A DNA stretch of 64,000 nt from JAKIWV01 sp963773945 (GTDB taxonomy: Archaea; Thermoplasmatota; Thermoplasmata; Lutacidiplasmatales; UBA184). Positions 60,601 to 64,000 of the stretch are shown piece by piece (within the stretch, counting starts at the first letter, position 1; each line of letters starts with the position of its first letter). Location: positions 806,001-870,000 of the forward strand of contig CAVZDD010000005.1 of the NCBI GenBank assembly GCA_963773945.1. The letters run 5' to 3'. The position numbers and the translations under genes are program-made. The notes under the pieces are model-generated. The model was given only the letters and a program-made list of their open reading frames with translations, ran no database searches and had not been told where the DNA came from.

Positions 60601-60843
60601 ACGTTCGCGGAGTACCAGGCGGCGGGGGAGCTGAACCTGAACGAGCGGGCGTTGCTGTACAACATGGCCGAGCACATCGCCCAGAAGATGGCGCTGTACA
60701 TTTACTTCGACCAGCAGACTCTCGTCCTCAAGATCGCCCCCTGGATCAACGGGCTCTCGTTCAACCAGCAGGTGACCCTCGGCGGCGGAGAGTCGTACCC
60801 GTGGTTCTGGGTCAACGGCAATGGCGTGGTTTCGAGTTCGTGA
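57625..60843 (+). CDS. Family-5 extracellular solute-binding protein with PKD domain
   Basis: 1,072 residues. A membrane anchor (ATAVVVLVITIVVLGAISYVAF, about 48-70) exports it. A PKD-type beta-sandwich follows (FKFNYGDGASYTGTTPTASHSYANPGTYLVYAQA, about 133-170), then a second beta-rich stretch, and then an SBP family-5 fold (peptide/nickel type) from about residue 330 (KLIVYEYTPGG..YEVIVNVYEKLIDYNG), with ADFAGIPADQ and APDYPDPTDYIGAMYYPN late in it. It probably binds oligopeptides for an ABC importer whose permease genes are not in the window. ATG 57625 is chosen on TATA spacing; 57703 is an alternative. Confidence 0.82.
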   Translation: MLIKIEDKYHRWARWPISQSWGTEKSMVSVRSNGLGRSQRSRRGMSSATAVVVLVITIVVLGAISYVAFNSAAKTTSCAPASSPACTSSKNLHDVSILAPFTNAEQGQLIPVTAILSAGETASQFKFNYGDGASYTGTTPTASHSYANPGTYLVYAQALVGGIWHDNLFGIQGITITSSHTRDTLGTQPGISGNLSANNSGSANPTGVLLPGGSISVVGSYTSNSSNPSYGLITPSIIVSTGGALGTPTDSITGNGFAQVAVTASFATAGVYTVTFVGGTQLPSLTSPNTNPINYENFTWTAYVSSPSGSAIVPPVVNDPHPGKLIVYEYTPGGAGGEDPAVDYETAGYEVIVNVYEKLIDYNGTKAVDGASGFIPVIATCVPGSALCGQQFGSEPTGEMNLVDGYNYTFVIGASSQFYDPSGNGGKGASWGVWPSDVLFTVARNIALASDGEATPSWILGQALLPYCGNLLAVPDPSGCDGGLHSPYNSTPGQIFNHVLVNDSAFCPAAAMVSGGAYHGCVTFVVNGSGTTPGAKAWPFFLQLIAGIGSGIVPAGWFSAQSSVLPGWTNTAPYQGDHPDPLPAGATSSESPAFTAWLAALPWNDWDTMTRDLPNNDWGNTQYHMVGSGPYYLAGYTIGTSYTLEANPAYTANPACSTTYIGGTNYCFPAAGAYAKEVDVTWEVDPTPGEAALASGVADFAGIPADQTALTLELVEEGKAKAITFPTISIYFFAYDMNFSAVAAAAYPTGPITVPADFFSYIGMRNFWSTAFPYATSESTISIVGGIQYGINYGGIIPQGMGNYYPTNISFPSADPTSNVNDPASPAYWWAQMTTVGSPYYDPEAVACRTTTCQVPFFGETGAPRFDEALALEVQKVSDYSDGAIVVHTLDINFIQLVINSLFSAAWQNPMPIFTLGWAPDYPDPTDYIGAMYYPNATYTYSDDYNEFTENPAVNATDCEYRTIGSYSFDALQYYANNPVNQTCQAPAYNAMTFAEYQAAGELNLNERALLYNMAEHIAQKMALYIYFDQQTLVLKIAPWINGLSFNQQVTLGGGESYPWFWVNGNGVVSSS

Positions 60844-60858
60844 GGTGAGAACTCGGAA

Positions 60859-61326
60859 ATGGGCACGAACCCTTTTTCGCCCGGCACGGTCCGCCTGGCC
60901 GCGCCGGGCCGTCTATCCTCGGTTGGCTTGTGGGGGCCGGTCGCCGCAGAGGTGACCCTGCGGCCAGAGATTGGCAAACTCCTCGGCCAAGAGACAAGGA
61001 CCGCGCTCGTCGGGACCGTAGGCGTGTTTTCGGCACTGTGTCATCCTATCCGCCTGGGGATCCTCGTGCGGATCGCCGAGCAGGGGCCCAAGACGAGGAC
61101 CGAACTCGCGGTGGGGACGGGATTAACCCGTCAAGCGATTTTCAAGCACGTTAAGGTGCTGCTCCGCGCGGGTCTCGTTCGTGGAACCCGTGTGGGAAAG
61201 GAGCGCGAGTTTGAACTCGAAACACAGCGCCTCTATTCGGCCCTCACGTACCTTCACCAGATGTTTGCAAGTGGATTTGTACCTTCGAGCGACCGATTAA
61301 GGCAGGTGAAGAGAAAGATTGAGTAG
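60859..61326 (+). CDS. ArsR-type HTH regulator
   Basis: 155 residues. The winged helix is seen at about 50-115: FSALCHPIRLGILVRIAEQG, TELAVGTGLTRQAIFKHVKVLLRAGLVRGTRVGKEREFEL. This is the ArsR layout without obvious Cys metal sites, so the signal may be non-metal. It starts 15 bases after the solute-binding protein stop and is probably co-transcribed; it may bind the palindromes at 57604-57633. That link is inference. Confidence 0.8.
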   Translation: MGTNPFSPGTVRLAAPGRLSSVGLWGPVAAEVTLRPEIGKLLGQETRTALVGTVGVFSALCHPIRLGILVRIAEQGPKTRTELAVGTGLTRQAIFKHVKVLLRAGLVRGTRVGKEREFELETQRLYSALTYLHQMFASGFVPSSDRLRQVKRKIE

Positions 61327-61358
61327 ACTTGACGGGGCCGGCTCCGTCGAAGCGAAGA

Positions 61359-61392
61359 GAGGGACCCACATGTGCCTCAACCCGGGTCCCTC
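61359..61392 (+). terminator. Hairpin after the HTH gene
   Basis: GAGGGACCC (61359-61367) and GGGTCCCTC (61384-61392), nine bases perfect, 33 bases past the stop; a short T run (CCCCTTTT, near 61408-61415) follows. A terminator is likely, though archaeal termination usually depends on T tracts alone. Confidence 0.45.
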
Positions 61393-61539
61393 CTCTATCC
61401 AACGCGCCCCTTTTGAAGAGCATGGAAGCCACGTCGTGGCAATGCTACAAAAACAGAACCCGGTAGTGACGCACGAGTCCCGGAGGGCCAACCAATTCAA
61501 GTCGGTTATCGACCGGTAGATTCGGCGCTCACTGGATCG

Positions 61540-61824
61540 TCAGGGGAATGTTTGGTGCACGCGCTCAGTGTACCGGAACTCCACCCACCGGCACGACGGA
61601 CACAAACTTGCTGGAAACCTTGGGGACGCTTGGAATCGAAAGATCGGCAGGCGGGCCAATCGTTCATCGCTTCCGGAGCCAACTGGCGGTGTGGCGGGAT
61701 TCTCCGGTTCCCAGCGAATCGTCGCAGCGATTCCATTGAAATTCCCGGCATCCCCTCGGACCCATCCTCGCTCCAACGGCCCGCCACATTCGGGGCACAA
61801 TTCCTTGCTAGTGGGTAGCGCCAT
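61540..61824 (-). CDS. Zinc-ribbon protein of the DUF6487 type
   Basis: 94 residues from ATG 61824, chosen since a TATA-like box (minus strand CATAAAACG, 61846-61854) is centred 26 bases before it. Pattern: CPECGGPLERGWV near the N terminus, ATIRWEPE in the middle and LCPSCRWVEFRY near the C terminus, as in the small PF20097/DUF6487 zinc proteins. Function unknown. Confidence 0.7.
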   Translation of the reverse strand: MALPTSKELCPECGGPLERGWVRGDAGNFNGIAATIRWEPENPATPPVGSGSDERLARLPIFRFQASPRFPASLCPSCRWVEFRYTERVHQTFP

Positions 61825-61845
61825 ACCCCAACCGTCAGAAATCGG

Positions 61846-61854
61846 CGTTTTATG
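61846..61854 (-). promoter_or_regulatory. TATA-like box of the DUF6487-type gene
   Basis: Minus strand CATAAAACG, 26 bases before ATG 61824; it decides the start in favour of the short form. Confidence 0.5.
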
Positions 61855-61859
61855 CCGAC

Positions 61860-62084
61860 TCACCTGGGTTCTCGGGTCGACACTCTCGAATACGCTCGGG
61901 GAGACAGTCGAACTGTCTTCTGACATTTGAAACACCAGGCGGACCAACCCCCCGCGAGGTCCGTTCCAGGGGCGAGATCCGACCCGGAATGCCCACAACG
62001 CCCTCGAATGTTCGGATCGGTCGTGGAGGCACTTCCGACGGAATTCAGACCCTGGGACCCGTCGTTGAGAATAGCCATCCCCAC
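61860..62084 (-). CDS. Possible small Cys/His protein
   Basis: 74 codons with RCGHSGSD and WCFKCQKTV, which could bind zinc. No promoter or family support, and codon use is only moderately biased. It is 35 bases upstream of the DUF6487-type gene on the same strand. Could be a remnant. Confidence 0.3.
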   Translation of the reverse strand: MGMAILNDGSQGLNSVGSASTTDPNIRGRCGHSGSDLAPGTDLAGGWSAWCFKCQKTVRLSPRAYSRVSTREPR

Positions 62085-62136
62085 TTCTTTGATGTTTCGT
62101 CGGACCTAGAGGGCGCCGCGATTTCGCTGGCGAGAT

Positions 62137-62244
62137 TTACCAGGTGATTTCAAAACGAGACCGAACGCCAAGTCGGCCGGTTTCATCCAATTTGTCGAAC
62201 GCGGCCTCAGCCCGATCGAGCGCCTCTGGGTGTTGCCGTACCAA
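62137..62244 (-). other. Coding-like remnant of 35 codons after the EamA gene
   Basis: Two bases after the EamA stop a TTG opens a short frame, LVRQHPEALDRAEAAFDKLD then ETGRLGVRSRFEITW, that reads like the end of a real protein and has GC-rich third positions. It may be a remnant of a deleted gene or a very small coupled gene. Confidence 0.25.
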
Positions 62245-62245
62245 G

Positions 62246-63157
62246 TCAGGCCGGTTTAGACTCTATCGTTGAAGCCGTCGCTCGGGCAACAAAGAAGGCA
62301 CCCGACAACACGGCGGCGACCCCGACCACCTGCACGGCATCGAGTCGTTCGGCGAAGATTAACACCGACGCGATGAGCGCCACCACAGGCGTGAGGAATG
62401 CCCAAGTGCTGACGGTAGGCGCCGGGAACCGTTCCAGCAGGAGGAACCAGACCACATTGGCAGCCGACGTACCCACGAGGCCAAGCCAGAGAAGTGACTC
62501 TACAAAGGAGGCTGTAACACCGATGATCGGGTGAGGCTCGAAGACGACGGCCGCGAGGAGGAGCAACACGGCTCCGGCGAGAAGCTGGTACGCGTTGGCG
62601 GTCCGGAGGCCCGGTCCCCGAATACGGGCCTTCAGGAATATCGTCCCGATCGCCCAACAGGCAGCCGCGCCGAGGAGTTCGCCTATTGCAACCAGCGGGA
62701 TTTTTCCGAACGCGCCGACCCAGGGTTGCTCGATCAGGACGACGCCGAGGAAGCCTATCACGACGCTGCACCACGCGAGGATCGGGGTGCGTTCCTGCAG
62801 GAACAATGCCGAGAGGACCACGACCCACAGTGGGAACGTGTAGATTACGACGGCGGTTTGCCCCGGTGGAACCTGAGTGGCGGCAGAAAACCAAAGGCCG
62901 AAGAACAGGCCGGTGGTTGGAATTCCGAGGAGTAGGGCATCACGCCGTTCGCGAGAGGTCAGGGTGACGGTGGAACGCCAGGCGAGCACCCCCACGGCCA
63001 CACCGGCCGTTCCAAGCACCGCCCGAAAAGCCGCCAACCAAAGGGGGGGACTCGAGGAGAGGCCGATTTTCACGAAGATGAAATTGAGTCCCCAGGCGAG
63101 GACCATCCCCACGTAGAGGACGCCGAGGACCCAGTTCGTCTGCGTGGGCGGAGTCAT
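62246..63157 (-). CDS. EamA-family (drug/metabolite) transporter
   Basis: 303 residues with about ten membrane helices in two EamA repeats (first: VLYVGMVLAWGLNFIFVKIG, Pro/Trp-rich WLAAFRAVLG; second: LLGAAACWAIGTIFLKA, then LLLERFPAPTVSTWAFLTPVVALI). Members export amino acids, purines or drugs; the substrate is unknown. ATG 63157 is chosen over a GTG-like extension since the AT-rich box at 63184-63196 lies about 33 bases before it. Divergent from pyrB. Confidence 0.88.
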   Translation of the reverse strand: MTPPTQTNWVLGVLYVGMVLAWGLNFIFVKIGLSSSPPLWLAAFRAVLGTAGVAVGVLAWRSTVTLTSRERRDALLLGIPTTGLFFGLWFSAATQVPPGQTAVVIYTFPLWVVVLSALFLQERTPILAWCSVVIGFLGVVLIEQPWVGAFGKIPLVAIGELLGAAACWAIGTIFLKARIRGPGLRTANAYQLLAGAVLLLLAAVVFEPHPIIGVTASFVESLLWLGLVGTSAANVVWFLLLERFPAPTVSTWAFLTPVVALIASVLIFAERLDAVQVVGVAAVLSGAFFVARATASTIESKPA

Positions 63158-63183
63158 GGAACAGTCGGCCCATCCACAGGGCA

Positions 63184-63196
63184 ACGATTATGTTCG
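63184..63196. promoter_or_regulatory. Shared AT-rich promoter between EamA and pyrB genes
   Basis: ACGATTATGTTCG, the only AT-rich patch in the 60-base gap. Its centre is 28 bases before pyrB ATG 63218 and 33 bases before EamA ATG 63157, so it may serve both directions. Confidence 0.45.
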
Positions 63197-63217
63197 CTCC
63201 CCCGCTGAGCGGGCCCG

Positions 63218-64000
63218 ATGGCGCTCAAGGGCCGCGACATCATCTCTATCAAAGACCTGTCCCGCGAGGAGATCGAGGAGATCCTCAAAGTCGCCCATCG
63301 GATGATCCCAATCGCCGAGGGTACCAAGATCGACCGACGCCTCGACGGGGTCCTGCTGGCTCTGGCATTCCTTGAACCGTCCACTCGCACGCGACTCTCA
63401 TTCGAAACCGCCCACCAGCGCCTCGGCGGTCGGTGTATCACGATCGCCGACCCGGCGACGAGCTCGGTAGCCAAAGGGGAATCGCTCTCGGACACCGTCC
63501 GGATGCTTTCTGGCTACGCGGACGCGATCGTCCTCCGGCACCCGAATGAGGGTGCGGCCCGGCTGGCGGCTCAGATGTCGGACAAGCCGGTGATCAACGC
63601 GGGGGACGGCGCCGGCCAACACCCGACCCAGACGCTACTGGACCTCGCCACGATCCATGAAGCCCACGGCACGCTGAGTGGGCTCAGGGTGGTGCTGGTG
63701 GGCGACCTGAAGTATGGTCGCACGGTCCATTCGTTGGCGCATGCCCTCGCCCTGTTCGGTGCCGAGATCGTGTTGATCTCCCCCCCGTCGCTCAAATTGC
63801 CCGACGAAGTTACAGAGCATTTGGACCAGATGGGCGCCCGGGTTCGGGAAGAGGACCAACTCCACCGGGCGGTACGCGACGCGGACGTCCTTTACGTGAC
63901 CCGGATTCAGAAGGAACGGTTCGGAGACGAAACGGAATATGCGAAGGTCGCCGGTTCGTACCGGATTGACAACGCCGTGCTTGCAGGAGCCAAACAGCGG
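63218..64000 (+). CDS. pyrB: Aspartate carbamoyltransferase catalytic chain (3' end missing)
   Basis: Makes carbamoyl-aspartate in pyrimidine synthesis. The 261 visible codons include the carbamoyl phosphate motif EPSTRTRLSFE, SVAKGESLSDTVRML with the Ser and Lys from the neighbouring chain, LRHPNEGAA, GAGQHPTQTLLDL and LVGDLKYGRTVHSL. The frame is open at the window end. ATG 63218 fits the family start (MALKGRDIISIKDLSREEIE). The regulatory gene pyrI, expected next in archaea, would lie beyond the window. Confidence 0.95.
   Translation, partial: MALKGRDIISIKDLSREEIEEILKVAHRMIPIAEGTKIDRRLDGVLLALAFLEPSTRTRLSFETAHQRLGGRCITIADPATSSVAKGESLSDTVRMLSGYADAIVLRHPNEGAARLAAQMSDKPVINAGDGAGQHPTQTLLDLATIHEAHGTLSGLRVVLVGDLKYGRTVHSLAHALALFGAEIVLISPPSLKLPDEVTEHLDQMGARVREEDQLHRAVRDADVLYVTRIQKERFGDETEYAKVAGSYRIDNAVLAGAKQR

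Noticed and set aside
59809..60675. 288-codon minus-strand frame within the solute-binding protein gene
   Set aside because: Val/Arg-rich mirror frame of a clear coding region with sequons and SBP motifs on the plus strand.

Overview
The window reads as one GC-rich chromosome stretch from an archaeon, most probably a member of the Thermoplasmata (Thermoplasmatota). The evidence is Mre11/Rad50, an archaeal-type RNase P RNA, a GvpD/KaiC-like ATPase, an M29-like aminopeptidase, AT-rich TATA boxes about 25 bases before start codons (leaderless transcripts), many surface proteins rich in Asn-X-Ser/Thr sequons, and a large PKD plus family-5 solute-binding lipoprotein-like protein. Several bacterial-looking genes (bacterial-type ThrRS, M28 peptidase, DUF1801, VOC protein) suggest gene import. 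The assignment to a class is inference; no rRNA or tRNA gene was found in the window.

Bases 1-27,500 are ordinary chromosome. They hold Fe-S cluster assembly (sufB, sufD, a SufU/IscU-like scaffold with a small 8Fe ferredoxin and a radical SAM protein), an aldo/keto reductase, an operon of a small membrane protein with mre11 and rad50, two tandem short-chain dehydrogenases, a RecA-superfamily ATPase, a K+-insensitive type membrane pyrophosphatase, a degenerate arginase-fold protein, thrS, a frameshifted M28 peptidase and a HisA-like barrel protein. The region ends with the RNase P RNA gene rnpB.

Bases 27,786-55,903 are a roughly 28-kb integrated element, the main discovery of the window. A perfect 52-bp direct repeat bounds it. 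The left copy is the 3' part of rnpB and the right copy (55,852-55,903) is an orphan fragment of the same RNA. A tyrosine integrase with all catalytic residues lies 28 bases inside the left repeat. The element carries a HerA/VirB4-type DNA-pumping ATPase, many small secreted or membrane-anchored proteins, and a load of nucleases and defence-like genes: a DUF2779 double nuclease, a Cas4-like nuclease, a broken EVE/PUA-like gene, a PIN protein, a 1,138-residue GHKL ATPase-DUF3883 protein, a HicB-like protein, a TIR-like protein with a small partner, and a restriction-modification pair (SPPY methyltransferase plus GIY-YIG nuclease). Two families of dispersed palindromes sit upstream of its minus-strand genes and look like element-specific control sites.

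Bases 55,904-64,000 return to chromosome: an AbrB-like regulator, an M29-like aminopeptidase, the PKD/solute-binding protein with an HTH regulator directly downstream and palindromes at its promoter, small zinc-ribbon genes, an EamA transporter and, running off the end, pyrB.

Four coding regions are interrupted (GNAT-like at 8,340; M28 at 24,693; secreted protein at 37,375; EVE-like at about 42,550). They could be true pseudogenes or assembly errors. No CRISPR array was seen.
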